Of a DNA stretch of 64,000 nucleotides, positions 10,813 to 22,396 are shown in pieces. The notes under the pieces were generated by a model, which saw nothing but the letters and a program-made list of their open reading frames with translations, was not told the DNA's origin and made no database searches. A program made the translations under genes and the position numbers. This stretch comes from Azolla caroliniana (taxonomy: Eukaryota; Polypodiophyta): positions 24,118,001-24,182,000 of the forward strand of contig JBHGNT010000001.1 in the NCBI GenBank assembly GCA_043228905.1, given 5' to 3'. Each line of letters begins with the position of its first letter. Positions within the stretch are counted from its first letter, which is position 1.

Positions 10813-12165
10813 ATGCAGGACGAGATGGATTCCCTACATGAGAACCACACATATGAATTGACTGAGCTGCAAAAAGGAAAGAGAGCGCTCCAGAAGAAGT
10901 GGGTGTACAAGCTAAAACCAGGATTGAGATACAAAGCCCGGATCGTGGCGAAAGGGTTCCAACAGAAGAAGGGAGTGCATTTCAACAAGATCTTTGCCTC
11001 GGTAGTAAAAATGACATCCATCCGGACTGTGTTGAGCATAACGGCAAGCATGGACCTCGAGGTCGAGCAACAAGACGTCAAGACAACATTCTTACACGTT
11101 GACCTCGAAGAAGAGATCTACATGCAACAACCGGACGGATTGTCAAGAACGGGAAGGAGCACCTATTGTGCCGGTTGAAGAAGCGCTTATACGGATTGAA
11201 GCAAGCTCCCCGACAATGGTACCGGAAGTTTGACTCTTTCATGAGCGATCAAGGATACCACAAGATGTAGGCTGAGCACTACATGTTTGTGAAGAAATTT
11301 GACAAAGGCGACTTCCTAATACTCCTGTTATATGTGGACGACATGTTGATCGTCGGACCGGACCAAATCAAAATCAAGATTGTGAAGAAGGCCTTGAACC
11401 AGACCTTCTCAATGAAAGTTCTAGGTCCAGCGAGGCAGGTCCAATGAATGCATATAATCCAAAATCGATCAAAGAAACGGTTGTGGTTGTCACAAGAGAA
11501 GTACGTAACAAAGGTACTCCAATGATTCATCATGTTAGATGCTAAGCCAGTCGGGTCGACACTTCCGGGAAACTGCAAGCTATTCGAGAAACAAAGCTTG
11601 AGAAGTCGGAGATGATGCAGATACCGTATGCCTTTGTAGTTGGAAGCCTCATGTACACAATGGTGTGTACATGACAGGATATCGGATATGCAGTTAGAGT
11701 GGTCAGCCCATTCATGAGCAATCCGAGAAGAGAACATTGGGTCGCTGTCAAGTGGATACTCCAGTTTTTGAAAGGCACCTCAAGCATGTGTCTCCGGTTC
11801 GGCTCTAGTAAACCCCTATTGGAAGGCTTTACGGATTCAGACATGTCGGCTGATGTAGACACCATCAAGTCCATGTTCGGATACATCATGACCTATGTAG
11901 GGGGAGCAGTATCATGGCAATCAAGATTGCAGAAATTGGTGACATTGTCAACAACGGAAGCGGAATACATGGCGGTTGTAGAAGTCGGCAAGGAAGTAAT
12001 CTAGATGAAGGACTTCATCGGAGAGTTAAGGATCCGGTAGGAAGAATTCTAGCTCTACTGCGACAGTCAAACCACCATCCACCTTTCAAAGAATGCAACC
12101 TACCACTCCCGGACCAAGCACATCCAGAGGAGATATCACTGGCTCCGGGAGAAAGTAGAAGATAA
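10813..12165 (+). pseudogene. copia reverse transcriptase and RNase H, broken (B)
   Basis: MQDEMDSLHENHTYELTELQKG opens the RT domain. KARIVAKGFQQKKGV and the catalytic YVDD motif (LLYVDDMLIVG, 11325-11355) follow. RNase H starts near 11699 with TEAEYMAVVE at 11955-11985. Several frame breaks are present (about 11180, 11270, 11590, 12004). Confidence 0.86.
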
Positions 12166-12290
12166 AGAGTTTTCACTAACGAAAATCCACACTGAGGAGA
12201 ACGGGTTGGACATGCTAATCAAGATGTTGTCACCTCAGAAGTTGGACGTGTGTCAGAAACTAATTGGATTGAAAATACATCCCATGCCAG

Positions 12291-12303
12291 AGTGAAGGGG
12301 GAG
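12291..12303 (+). promoter_or_regulatory. polypurine tract (element B)
   Basis: AGTGAAGGGGGAG lies 2 nt before the 3' LTR. It primes plus-strand DNA in LTR elements. Confidence 0.85.
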
Positions 12304-12305
12304 TT

Positions 12306-12831
12306 TGTTGGGAATTCGGTCCCTCTGGATGGGATCCATATGAGAACCAGTGAGCCGGATAGGACGCGCCGAAGGAAGGAACCGGACCGAATGGATTCGA
12401 AAGATATCAGAAAACCAGATCGGATGGATCCGGTTGGCATCCGACCAAACATTAGTTTATGTATATGTTCCTATGCGAATGTTGAGGTCACATCTGTAAA
12501 TAACCCTAAAGTTATATGAGTATAAATATAACTAGGGAAATACTGGTAGATGTGTGTTATCATCATTATTGTTGTATAGAGTGGGAGAGAGAGAGAGAAA
12601 CAACGAGTTCTTTGTTGTAACCGCCGGTAGGCGAAGAAAGAGTTAAAGGTCGTTGCCTCTGTGTCTCCCATTGTATCCTTCCTCTCTCATAGTGATAGTT
12701 GGAGTCTGTGGGCTCCCGTGGTTTTTCCTAATCAGGGCTTTCCACATTAATACTCTGTGTCGTCTCATTTCTATTTCCTATTTCTTCCATTGAGTGTTTG
12801 AGACTCGGTTGTGGCCGAGCATTATTCCGCA
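12306..12831 (+). repeat. 3' LTR of copia element B
   Basis: The 526-bp LTR starts TGTTGGGAATTC and ends ATTATTCCGCA. It has a TATA-type box near 12520 (TATAAATATAAC), a GA-rich tract near 12580 and the CGTGG/CCAC hairpin motif at 12717-12747. Confidence 0.87.
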
Positions 12832-13500
12832 CAAAGAATATAACTCAATTCAACAATAATAATACTCTGTACATACAAATGTCCTACAAAACAATTTTTA
12901 TACAAGTCCTTTAAAGGACTAACAAAAGTACTGACATGTACTTCAATGCTCATATGAGTGACTAACACTAACTCCAAGAAATATGCCTACATACTAGGCT
13001 CGGACCGTAGGCTTGGACCGTAGGCTCCAACAGCCTACCGGTTCTCACTATTCCGAAGTACGATCCGGTTCTCTGGTCCGGCTCTAGGTTCCGGATACCG
13101 ATCTATTTGGACACCGATCCGACTCTAGCTTATTCAATCGATTTGGATTCGGTTGAGCTTGCATGCACAACAACTTTGAAAAGATGAATATGTCGAAGCT
13201 AAATAGATCTTACCGGCTCAGTCATATAGCAACAGAAACCACAGAGAATGGAATACGTAGAGTAGGTGAGAGAGAGACAAAGACAGAGAGAGCAGGACAA
13301 CGAATCTCTATTTCAAAAAGCTTTGTAAAAACTTTGTACATACAAATGTGCATCATAGCACTTTTTATACCATTCCTTAAAAGGATTGACAGAATTACGT
13401 ACAAGTACTTCAATGCGCGTATTGAGCGACAGACACTAATATTACCGTACGAGATGTATGGAGAGTCAAGTATGATGAGCAAGGGTGGAATGCTATAATG
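12832..13500 (-). repeat. two divergent family-2 LTR fragments
   Basis: Both 12840-13165 and 13235-13440 carry, in reverse order, the blocks of the family-2 LTR seen at 18983-19404: a run like TTTTTATACAAGTCC, then GTACTTCAATGC, then TGACACTAAC. The first ends in GGTTGAGCTTGC as family-2 LTRs do. They are more diverged than the copies at 18.98 and 20.59 kb. The ORFs across them are not convincing. Confidence 0.6.
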
Positions 13501-13504
13501 TTGT

Positions 13505-14000
13505 TGATGTGTATGTGTAAATGTAAGTGTAATTGTGAGTGTGAGTCAATACGTATGTGAACACCTGCACACGTGTGTGCATGTGGACATATACGAAGAG
13601 GTGTGAATGAGTGATTAGTGTGAATGGACAAAGGGGCTTGTACCCCTGTGTATCTACCCTTTTGTAACTATTTAACCCCTTATGGGGAATGAATGAAGAA
13701 GGAATAGTTCTTTCTCAATCTTTCTCTCTTGACACCTCTCTTTCTCTCTCTCTCTCTCTCTTCCTTCTCCTTTATGTTGAACCCCTTGGGAGAGGGGTGG
13801 AGCTATTCTAGGCGCCACTCCCCACCCCGAAATGCCTATCAATCTCCATCACCATCAACCCCATAACATTCATTTCCATCGTCATCACACATACCATTAC
13901 CATTCATCATCATCATCGCTAACCCTATTCCTATCTTTACCATTATTATCATCCCTAACCCTAAAACCTACAACACTATTTTGGCACGCCCTACGGCCGA
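13505..14000 (+). repeat. LTR-like sequence, gypsy type, related to 40.1-40.4 kb
   Basis: The stretch around 13655-13830 (TTTGTAACTATTTAACCCC, a CT-rich tract, then GGAGAGGGGTGGAGCTATTC and a C-rich box) has the same block order as 40190-40396. It is followed by CAT/CCTAA-type low-complexity sequence (13840-13970) and by TTTTGGCACGCCC near 13980, which may be a degenerate primer site. Confidence 0.5.
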
Positions 14001-15568
14001 CCCCCCTTGGAGAAGAAGTTAAAGAATGATCCGTAGTGGCAATATGTGCGGGAAATGGGAGCGGGAATTGGCAGATTGATTGTTGCATGATTTTACTATG
14101 AATGAAGGTCTATTCAGGTATTTTTTGTTGGTATGTGTTGAGTTTGTTTGGCACAGATCTTATAAAAAAGTAGCAGAGAAAGAAAAGAGACGACGGTGCC
14201 AACAACAATGAATGTATCTCCAAGAAGAAGAAGATGTTCCATATCCATTTGGCGCATATTTGATTGCAAAGAAATCTGAAGACAACGTATGTGTGGGAGT
14301 GCCAGAAATGATGACGTTGTGTGAGGGTGTGGTTAGCGATAATGTGCGTGTTTTCGAAACCATGGTGAAAGATGCACGGCCAGACAAACAACGATGGAGA
14401 AGGAACTAGCAAAGAAACTCCGAATACAAGTAACATAGAGGGAACCAGTGCCAACATGACCAGAAAGAGAAGCCCACCAGCAAACTGCGGAGGAAGAAGC
14501 AATGTGTGGAGCAGATGTCGGCCGGATGTGTTGAGAATGCATGAGAAATGGTTCCAGAAGAAATAACGCGGAGACAACTGGAACTGGAACCGGCAAAAGA
14601 AAGCCATTAGGTTAACATAGAAGGGCCGAAGCAAATGGAGAAGGAGACGTAGACGTAGACGCAGACCGACATACATCGACGACCAGAAAAATGAACAACG
14701 CCAAAAAAACACAACCTGGACACATCGAATAGTTGGACCGCACAAACACACATATACAGACACCGCTACACTAAACAGAGAACGTTGGCCTAATAGTGGC
14801 TGGAGCGATGATGGCGGCTCGACAACCAATGGCAAGAACGATGATGACACCGATACAAGACTGGAGAGACACAACCGGAAAGACACCGGTCGGAGACAGG
14901 GTCAGACAAACAGTGGAAAGCGGCAAACAAGCAACGACGACCAAAGTGGTAGCCAACGAAAATGGTCGGAGATGGGAGCAACGAAACAACAGCCAAACCG
15001 ACTGCCGGATGGAAGACACGGACAACACCGAATGATGTCGAACCAACAAAGACTAAGACAGAGATGGTCGGAATGGCCAAACAACCAATGGCCAAGAGCA
15101 ACAAGGGATGATGGCCGAGACAATTACGAAGAGCGACAGAACCGGGCTGATAGACGGAGCCGGCCGGACTGGACGAGCCAGACAAACAGAGACGTCAGAC
15201 ATTGGTGGAGACAGAAATATCAAACGAAGACCGAAATGGGCCGGACAGACACGACCAAAAAGAGATGAGCCTAACAAAGACAGATCGATGGCCAGCCATG
15301 CGTCGAACAACAGACGGTCCGGATCAGTCGAACACAACCGGATCGAACAACGAAGAGCAACCGAAGTGGCCAAACAACAACCAAAGAGTGGTCGGATTGG
15401 CTGGAGTGACCGGAGAACGACCGACGAGCTGCCAAAGCGGCTTGAATGGTAGAACATCGGTCGGAGTGGCCGAACGACACCGGAATGGAGGCGGCCATAC
15501 TAGACAAACGGACGACGACCGGACGACCAATGTTCAGACAACATTGGAAACGACGACAGAGACCAACG
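14000..15568 (+). other. strand-asymmetric, non-coding block
   Basis: No family motif is recognisable. The plus strand is strongly A/G-rich with many GACC, CGGA and ACAA words, especially 14600-15560. This leaves long pyrimidine-rich open frames on the minus strand (258 codons at 14110-14886) of low-complexity hydrophobic composition that I do not regard as genes. It may be the interior of a non-autonomous LTR element between the LTR-like sequence at 13.5 kb and the LTR at 15569. Confidence 0.4.
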
Positions 15569-16036
15569 TGTTATGTAAACATAACGTAGGTGAGGGTAGG
15601 TGACTAATATTTTACATAAGTGAAGGGTATGCTCACTAATGTTAAAAAGGGGACTAATGTGATTGGATAGAAGGAATGATAGATGCATGCACTATCATGA
15701 TTTGGACAACCAATGAATGGAGAGCCTTTTAGAAAGGCACATCTATTCAAGGGGCCTAGGAAAAGGTATAAATATGAGGCTTAACTACCCTCATAAGCAC
15801 ATTACGTCGAAAGGTTGCTGTCTTAGACACTGGTGGTGCGGGCTAGGCTTTCATCTCGGCAATCGTGTAATCTCTTCCAAGGTATTAGTCATCCTAATAT
15901 CTAGCGATATGGGACATCAGTGGTAGGTTGCCTATGTCTAGATTATAGCTCGGGGGTGGAACGAGTTCTTCTATCCAATCTATTTTCCTTCTTTTTACTT
16001 TATTTTGGTCTATTGATTTGTAATAGACTCTTAACA
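15569..16036 (+). repeat. 5' LTR of gypsy element G3
   Basis: The 468-bp LTR is bounded by TGTTA and TAACA. It has a TATA box near 15769 (GGTATAAATATGAGG) and ends one base before the PBS. Confidence 0.8.
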
Positions 16037-16037
16037 G

Positions 16038-16049
16038 TGGTATCAGAGC
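16038..16049 (+). promoter_or_regulatory. primer binding site, initiator tRNA-Met type (G3)
   Basis: TGGTATCAGAGC, one base after the LTR end. Confidence 0.88.
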
Positions 16050-17640
16050 ATTTACTAACATTTTTGTTGTTGTTGTTTTGATGTTTTTTGCGTGTGAGCG
16101 ATGGGGATCTAACAAGGCTCGTCATGCTCTTCACAGGATCAAAACAACGTTCTTAACCCGGTATTCTTCTTTCTCGATCTCTTTTTTTTTCTATGATGCT
16201 TTCTTCTTGGTCATATGAAAGTGGTATTACATTTTCTTTTCTTTTCTTTCTTCTTTCTACCATGATACGATGTTAATCTACTTACACTTCGGGTCGAGCG
16301 TGTTTGCATTAATTGCACACGCTCAACTCATGGTCCTTTTGCATATTGTGATGTATCTCCCACTCTCCCTTCTCTTGAGCCATCTCTTACAGTAATAATT
16401 ATTCTTGTGCATCAGGTAAAGTGTGTTTGCCCTAATCGCACATGCTCACCTTATGGCCCTTTTGCATATGACGTTGAGTATGGCACCCTTCCCTTTATTG
16501 AGCTATCACTTGGCCGATTCTATGGGATGTTGTGGTCTTGACGAGGTATATGTCTATTACCTATGCCACTCTACTCTCTATTGAGCCATCACTTGGCCGA
16601 TTCTATGGGATGTGGTGGTCTTGAGGAGGTGCATGTCAACTACCCTAGGGTTTCTTACCTTATGGCATGCTTAATGTTTCATACACCTAATTGATTATTA
16701 ATCTACCTATTTTCTAATTACACAAGTTATCTTCTCCCTTTCTTAAGATTTTCTTATGATTTTCATCTACCCACCCACACTTCACTGTTTTTTTAACCTA
16801 AAATTTTATGTGCATCTACACTATTTATGTGTGTTTCCCTATTGGGTAACGATTTTGTGTAGTCTATTTTTTTCGTATTGAGTGGGCATCATGCCACTTT
16901 TTTAATATTTTTGTGTCCTTTAGGTTTAACTCATGTAATTGAGCCTTAGAACTCGATTAAAAACACATGAGTTCCCTTATTGATGTTTAAATACTCATAA
17001 ATTTGAGTAGTACATCTTTGTGCACAACACCACCACCATTTGTATCAACTTGTGGCTTATGTCACAATTGTGCACATTACAATCGCCATATTGGGATGGA
17101 TATGTGCATACCTCGCACCATCCATTTATTGGTGGTATTTTGGTTTAGTAGACAACGCATGGTTTTTGAACCTTGTTTTCGTCACTTCTGGACTCTTATA
17201 GATAGCGATTTCTTTTTCTTTTTTTTCATAACATTTGCTTGCTACTCCCAAGACTAGAATATATACTTGCAAGTGCACTTGTTTTTGCATGTAATACACT
17301 TTCTCGACCATATCAATACATGTTGAGTTGACATTTTAATATAAGGCTAACTAGGAAATTACATTGATGCTAGAACCATCGTTCAGCCTCGGGGAGCTGC
17401 CATGATTATTCAAGATAGAGATCCAAGAAAGACATATTTGCTATGTTTTCCCCCATGGTTTTTAAAACACCATAGCGTTACCATAGTTATCGGATCTCGA
17501 ATCACATCTCATATGTCTAGAGGGGTAAAGACGTGAGATGCTTCTTGGATAAAGTTCTTCCAATCCAAGTTTCAAGCGTCCATTTTGCTTGTGTATTTTC
17601 TGAACCTCCTTATGTATATTGCGTACACACAACTTGCATC
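16050..17640 (+). other. gypsy G3 untranslated leader with internal repeats
   Basis: No coding domain is seen. It holds imperfect direct repeats: GTGTTTGC..AT..GCACA..CTCA blocks at 16299-16345 and 16419-16465, and TCACTTGGCCGATTCTATGG at 16506-16525 and 16589-16608. Leaders of this length are usual in large plant gypsy elements. Confidence 0.5.
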
Positions 17641-18550
17641 ATGGAACAAGTTTTGAACACGGTTGGAGTGATCTCTCCGACTGAGACCTCTCAACTCCAA
17701 TCCGCATCTCACACACAAGCTGAGATCACTATTGAACAATTGCTCACTACTACCTTGAATCAATTGGCCGAAATGAGGCAAGCCAATATGGCTTTGGAAA
17801 AGAAATTCCAAGAATTGACTATTGAGTCCAAGAAAGATGGTGAACCTTCTTTCTTAGTCACACCATTCAAGGGAGATAAGAAAGAAAGAACCGAGAAGGC
17901 CATTAACACTTGCTTTGGTCGTTGAGAGTCTCACTTTGAACTCCATCCCAAGCCTAATGCTATAAAAATCGGTTATATCGGTCGTGAGTTAAGTGGCCAA
18001 GCTGCTGCTTAGTGGCGCGGCCAAAGGACCGCAAAGAACTTAACCACAACTTGGGAAGGTTTCATCGATGTTTTTAAGAAACGGTTCTTGCAGCCACCTT
18101 CTCAAACCGAACAAGCACAAAACTTGCTTGTCGAGCAAGACATTTACCTCTCTCGAGGATTAAGTGCATCATGCTCGAACCCAGATCCAAAAATCAAGAC
18201 TTACAGGTGAGAAATGGTTTGTCGTTTGTTTTTTGAATGGTATTCCCATGGGGATTACCATTGGATTGTCCATGACAATGACCCCACAACTTTCGAGGAA
18301 GCCGTCAACACTATACTTTGGTACCATAGGACTTCCAAGAAAGACCACAATAAACCTGAGTTCGCCAAAACTCCGAATGTCAAGTTCATTGGGAAACGTA
18401 AGCAATCCAATGACATTCTTGATTGCGACTCAAAGAAACCGAACCTCTTTTGTGCATATTCCAAGAAGCCGGGCCACACAAAGGATACATGTCGTCGTCT
18501 TGAGAGGAATTCAATGAACACCCCTCCTCAAGATAAATCTACTAGTCACA
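17641..18550 (+). pseudogene. gypsy gag, broken (G3)
   Basis: Starting at ATG 17641 (MEQVLNTVGVISPTETSQ), a glutamine-rich helical segment (LNQLAEMRQANMALEKKFQEL) is followed by a capsid-type core with stops at about 17923, 18010 and 18210. The zinc knuckle near 18450-18495 reads CAYSKKPGHTKDTC: the second Cys of CX2C is Ser, so metal binding would be impaired. Confidence 0.75.
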
Positions 18551-18966
18551 CAAATGAGTCTTTTGATGTTATTGAAGTTCATACCAACCACTTAAGTGCA
18601 TGTGAATGCACTTTTCCTTCACATTTACTAGGACCTAATGATTTACTCCAAGCAGTCGGGTATATCAATGGAACACAAACACATTTCTTGTTTGATTTTG
18701 GTAGTTCTCACAATTTTCTTAATGATCACTTGGTGCCACAAATGCAACTCCACATAAACGCAAGTCATCATATCTATCAAGTTCACATGGCAAATGGAGG
18801 CGTTCAATACATTAGTGGCATTGTTTGTCAACTGCCAATTCAAATAGATACCTATCTGGAGAAGCTTGACTTTCATGTTATGAAACTACAATCCGCATAT
18901 ATTATTTTAGGATGTAACCCTTGGTTTTTTAATAAAACCCCTTTTTTGTCCATTGATTGGGATTAA
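18551..18966 (+). pseudogene. gypsy aspartic protease region with altered active site (G3)
   Basis: FLFDFGSSHNFLNDHL (near 18685-18730) lies where gypsy proteases have D-S/T-G-S-S. The Ser/Thr of the triad is Phe here. IILGCNPWF near 18900 corresponds to the flap-distal ILG motif. The frame stops at 18964 and the short copia-type element begins at 18983. Confidence 0.72.
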
Positions 18967-18982
18967 TTACTCAATGACATTT

Positions 18983-19404
18983 TGTTGAGCGGCAAGCTCA
19001 ACCGGAGCTGGATTGGCTAAATAAGCCTGAGCCGGTAAGCGAGATGAATCGGTATGCCGGTGAGCAATCGAGCTGGTAAGCAGTAAGGACCGGTGAGCTG
19101 GGGAGCCGGTATGCCAGATCCAATCCATAACCGGAAGCCTAGTATAGGTTAGACTACTAGGCAGTTATAGTCTCGTAGTTAGTGTCAAATGCTCGTGTGA
19201 GCATTGAAGTACACCGTACTTCTAACAGTCCCATGTGGACTTGTATAAATAGCGTTGATGAGCGCGTTGTAGATACAGAGCACAGAGTATTCATATAATT
19301 TTGGAAAATAGTGTGTCTTGCTCTCTCTCTCTCTCTCTCCCGCGTACTCTCTGTCTCTCTTTGTGTATTGTTCTTTCTAATGCTTCCGTAAGCAATCTTT
19401 AACA
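18983..19404 (+). repeat. 5' LTR, family 2
   Basis: The 422-bp LTR has a TATA-type box near 19233 (TATAAATAGCG) and a (CT)n tract near 19320-19340. It is nearly identical to the 3' copy at 20591-21013, with scattered substitutions. Confidence 0.92.
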
Positions 19405-19500
19405 TGGTATCAGAGTGCGTGGGTTGAGAACCTCTGCTGCAGACATCTACGCTTGTGAAGGAAACCCTAATAGATCGGAAAGTAGACACAAAAGGAGAAA

Positions 19501-19930
19501 TGGACAGAGGTATGGCTACGTCACTCCCAATGGAGAAGCTCGACAGAACCAACTACGCATCTTGGTCATACAAGATGCACCAGTACCTGCTTGGGCATGG
19601 CTATTGGAGTTATGTCGACGGAGTGAATGACTCAACACCGGAGACGACACACAAGGACTTCCCAGTGTGGGAACAGGCGGCAAGCAGGGTGATGTACTGC
19701 TTCGTGTCTAGTGTCGGTGACTAGCTGCTCAGCCATATCCGTGACGCCAAGACACCGAAGGATGCTTGGGGAAACTTGGAAAAGGTTTTCGCCGCAAGCA
19801 CCACTACCCGGAAGTTGCAACTCAGACAGGAGTTGAGCAATGTTCGACAGAATAACATGTCGGTGGCAGATTACACAGCCCGGATCAACTGCGTATCTCT
19901 GTCAGAAGGGACAAGGAATAAAGCGATTTG
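19501..19930 (+). pseudogene. truncated copia gag in the short family-2 element
   Basis: MDRGMATSLPMEKLDRTNYA opens a gag that runs with one in-frame stop (about 19722) through WGNLEKVFAAS and NMSVADYTARINCVSL to 19930, where it ends in sequence of another kind. Nothing downstream codes for pol. Confidence 0.82.
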
Positions 19931-20023
19931 ATTAGGGATGGGAACTATAAAAAGGAAAGGAGAGAAGGGAGAGAGGTATCGTGCGTTGGCGAGGACGAAG
20001 GGTTGCTGCAGAACTGAGTGTCG

Positions 20024-20070
<47 letters not shown>

Positions 20071-20333
20071 AGAATCGTCGTTCTCTGCGGGTGTCGGGAA
20101 TTCGCTGCCCATGCTTCGTGGACAGCCCGTGTGCTTCCAGCAGAGGCTCTGCCCTCTACATTTTTGGGGTCTAGTGTGTTCCGTCTGTGTGCATGAGTAG
20201 GGTTCCCGTGTCGAGTCCATCGCCGGCTCGCCAGTTGTAACCGTCAGAGTTTGTAATCTCTTGATATTGTAATCGACTGTTATTGTAATCCAGGGTTCCG
20301 TTCGTTCTCTTCCTTCTCGCTTCCGCGTATTTG

Positions 20334-20389
<56 letters not shown>

Positions 20390-20560
20390 TGCATCTCTCT
20401 CTCTCTCGCTCCTCGGTTCAAGGCCCCCGTGGTCCCGCCTCTTTCTCCACGCACGCGCGTAACAACGTGACACCGGACCGGACAAGGAGCGCGAGCAAGG
20501 CGAAGCGACGCCAGGAGAAGTCGGTTGGAAGAACCGGCTGCCACAAAGGTTGACACTACG
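19931..20560 (+). other. non-retroviral internal segment with two (CT)n blocks
   Basis: This stretch carries TATAAAAAGG at 19946, a 40-base (CT)n block (20028-20067), GC-rich intervening sequence, and a second (CT)n block (20338-20384). ORFs on both strands are low-complexity artefacts. The layout (TATA-like box, CT-rich tract, GC-rich part, GT-poor ends) would fit a captured promoter/5'UTR, but I cannot name a source. Confidence 0.5.
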
Positions 20561-20590
20561 ACCCTACCTCAAGTTGAGCTTGAGGGGGAG

Positions 20591-21013
20591 TGTTGAGCGG
20601 CAAGCTCAACCGGAGCCGGATCGGCTGAATAAGCCTGAGCTAGTAAGCGAGATGAATCGGTATGCCAGTGAGCAACCGAGCCAGTAAGTAGTAAGATCGG
20701 TGAGGTGGGGAGCCGGTATGCCGGATCCAATCCGTAATCGGAAGCCTAGTATAGGTTAGACTACTAGGCAATTATAGTCTTGTAGTTAGTGTCAGATGCT
20801 CGTGTGAGCATTGAAGTACACCGTACTTCTAACAGTCCCGTGTGGACTTGTATAAATAGCACTGATGAGCGCGTTGTAGATACAGAGCACAGAATATTCA
20901 TATAATTTTGGAAAATAGTGTGTCTTGCTCTCTCTCTCTCTCTCTCTTCCGCGTACTCTCTCTCTCTCTTTGTGTATTGTTCTTTCTAACGCTTCCGCAA
21001 GCAATCTTTAACA
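20591..21013 (+). repeat. 3' LTR, family 2
   Basis: The 423-bp LTR starts TGTTGAGCGG and ends TTTAACA, followed by the CATTT duplication. Confidence 0.92.
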
Positions 21014-21189
21014 CATTTGAAGTTAATAATTGTAAACATTTTATTCAATGTTCCAAACTTCCTTCTCGTTCACTTGTGTCTTCTAAATCTTTAAGTGAGG
21101 ATTCTAGTTCATCAATTTATTCGTGTGTAATTGATCCTGTGCTTCAATTTTATGATTTTAATATTGATGCCACACAATTACCACATTAT

Positions 21190-22200
21190 GAACGACAATG
21201 ACTCGACTCTATTTTAAACGATTTTCAAGATGTGTTTCCTAACGAATTGCCGCTTACTTTACCACCAAAACGTAATGTGGACCATCAGATTGAACTCTCC
21301 CTAGTGTTGTGCCTGTGAGCATTCCACCTTACCAACTTAGTTTATTACAAGAGGATGAGATCGCTAAAAAACTTAAGAAATACTTGAGTATGGGCCACAT
21401 TAGGTATAGTAAATCACCTTGGGGTGCGCCAGTTCTGTTAGTTACGAAGAAGGAAGGTTCATGGCTAATGTGTATCAATTATCGCCGTTTGAATAAAATG
21501 ACAATTAAAAATGCATATCCATTACCTCATGCCAATGATTTGATTGATCGTTTGCATGGAGCCCGATATTTTACGAAAATTGACTTACGAACAAGTTATC
21601 ATCAAATTTGCATTGTGGAGGATGATATTCCTAAAACCGCTTTCTGTACGCGCTATAGCCATTATGAGTTTTTAGTCATGCCTTTCGGGTACACTAATGC
21701 TCCAGTCACATTCCAACAAGCGATGAATGACGTTTTCTAAGATCAACTCGGTGATTTTGTTGTCGTCTTCTTGGATGATATTCTGATATATAGTTGTACC
21801 TTGCAAGATCATGTTCAACATGTTCAATTTGTTTTGGAAAAGTTGCATGACAACTCTTTCTATGCAAAACATTCAAAATGTGATTTTTTCCAAAAATCTA
21901 TTTTGTACCTAGTTCATTTAATTATAGAAAATGGCATTGAAATTGAACCTTCTCATATTGAAAAGTTAAACTTTGGCCCATTCCTCGTAATATTTGTGAA
22001 CTTCAATCATTCTTAGGATTTGTTGGATTTTTACAAAAATCAATTTGTAATTATTCTAAATTGACTACGCTATTAACTGACCTTTTAAAAGGTCATCCAC
22101 GTAAGTCTGTCAAACCAATTTCATGGAATGAACAACTTGACAAATCATTTGAGACACTCAAAGCGCATGTGTGCCAGGCTCCAACTCTTCTAAAAGACTC
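21190..22200 (+). pseudogene. gypsy reverse transcriptase and partial RNase H (G3)
   Basis: [36 protein letters not shown] and [13 protein letters not shown] mark fingers and palm (21400-21610). The catalytic motif is FLDD (VVFLDDILIYS, 21757-21790). One stop (21738) precedes it and frames change near 21960. The connection to RNase H (FVGFLQKSICNYSKLTTLLTDLLKG) is seen to about 22190, then the element is cut. Confidence 0.85.
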
Positions 22201-22396
22201 AAGGAGGCTTTTAGTAGGATTGAATAAACTTGAAGTAGAAAAACGCAACTGAAACTACGCACAAAGGAAGAAAACATGAAGAAATTTGTTTTGCAGCAAC
22301 AGAAAAACACCACCACAGGTGGCGCACACGAACTGCGGATGGGGGGCATCACCTTGTTGTTCACTCGTTGCATTGCTACTCAAATGTTGTTTAGTT

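Larger units (their letters stand above)
7843..12831 (+). mobile_element. Ty1/copia retrotransposon B, two LTRs, degenerate
   Basis: The 5' LTR (7843-8326), PBS (8332-8343), gag, GAG-pre-integrase, integrase, RT, RNase H, polypurine tract (12291-12303) and 3' LTR (12306-12831) are in copia order. Many stops and shifts inactivate it. The 5' LTR lacks about 50 bp near its start relative to the 3' LTR. The flanking pentamers (tcggg and caaag) do not match, so the target duplication is lost or the flanks are rearranged. Confidence 0.9.
18983..21013 (+). mobile_element. short non-autonomous copia-type element, family 2, complete
   Basis: LTRs at 18983-19404 and 20591-21013 start TGTTGAGCGG and end TTTAACA. 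The 5-bp target duplication CATTT is perfect (18978-18982 and 21014-21018). A PBS (19405-19416) and a purine-rich tract (20577-20590) are present. Only a 5' gag piece (19500-19925) is coding. The remainder (about 19930-20560) is CT-repeat-rich and unrelated to gag-pol. It must be mobilised in trans. It lies in gypsy G3. Confidence 0.93.
15569..22200 (+). mobile_element. Ty3/gypsy retrotransposon G3, interrupted and truncated
   Basis: The 5' LTR (15569-16036), PBS (16038-16049), a 1.6-kb leader, gag (17641-18550), protease, then RT and the start of RNase H (21190-22200) are in gypsy order. A short copia-type element (18983-21013) splits it between protease and RT. RNase H breaks off near 22200, where unrelated sequence begins. 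Stops in gag and RT make it inactive. Confidence 0.85.

Noticed and set aside
14110-14886. 258-codon open frame on the minus strand
   Set aside because: Low-complexity hydrophobic translation (runs of F, L, S) of a strand-asymmetric region, with no motif and no codon pattern of a gene.
19945-20556. 203-codon minus-strand frame
   Set aside because: Mostly (ER)n from CT repeats; it lies across the interior of a short LTR element.
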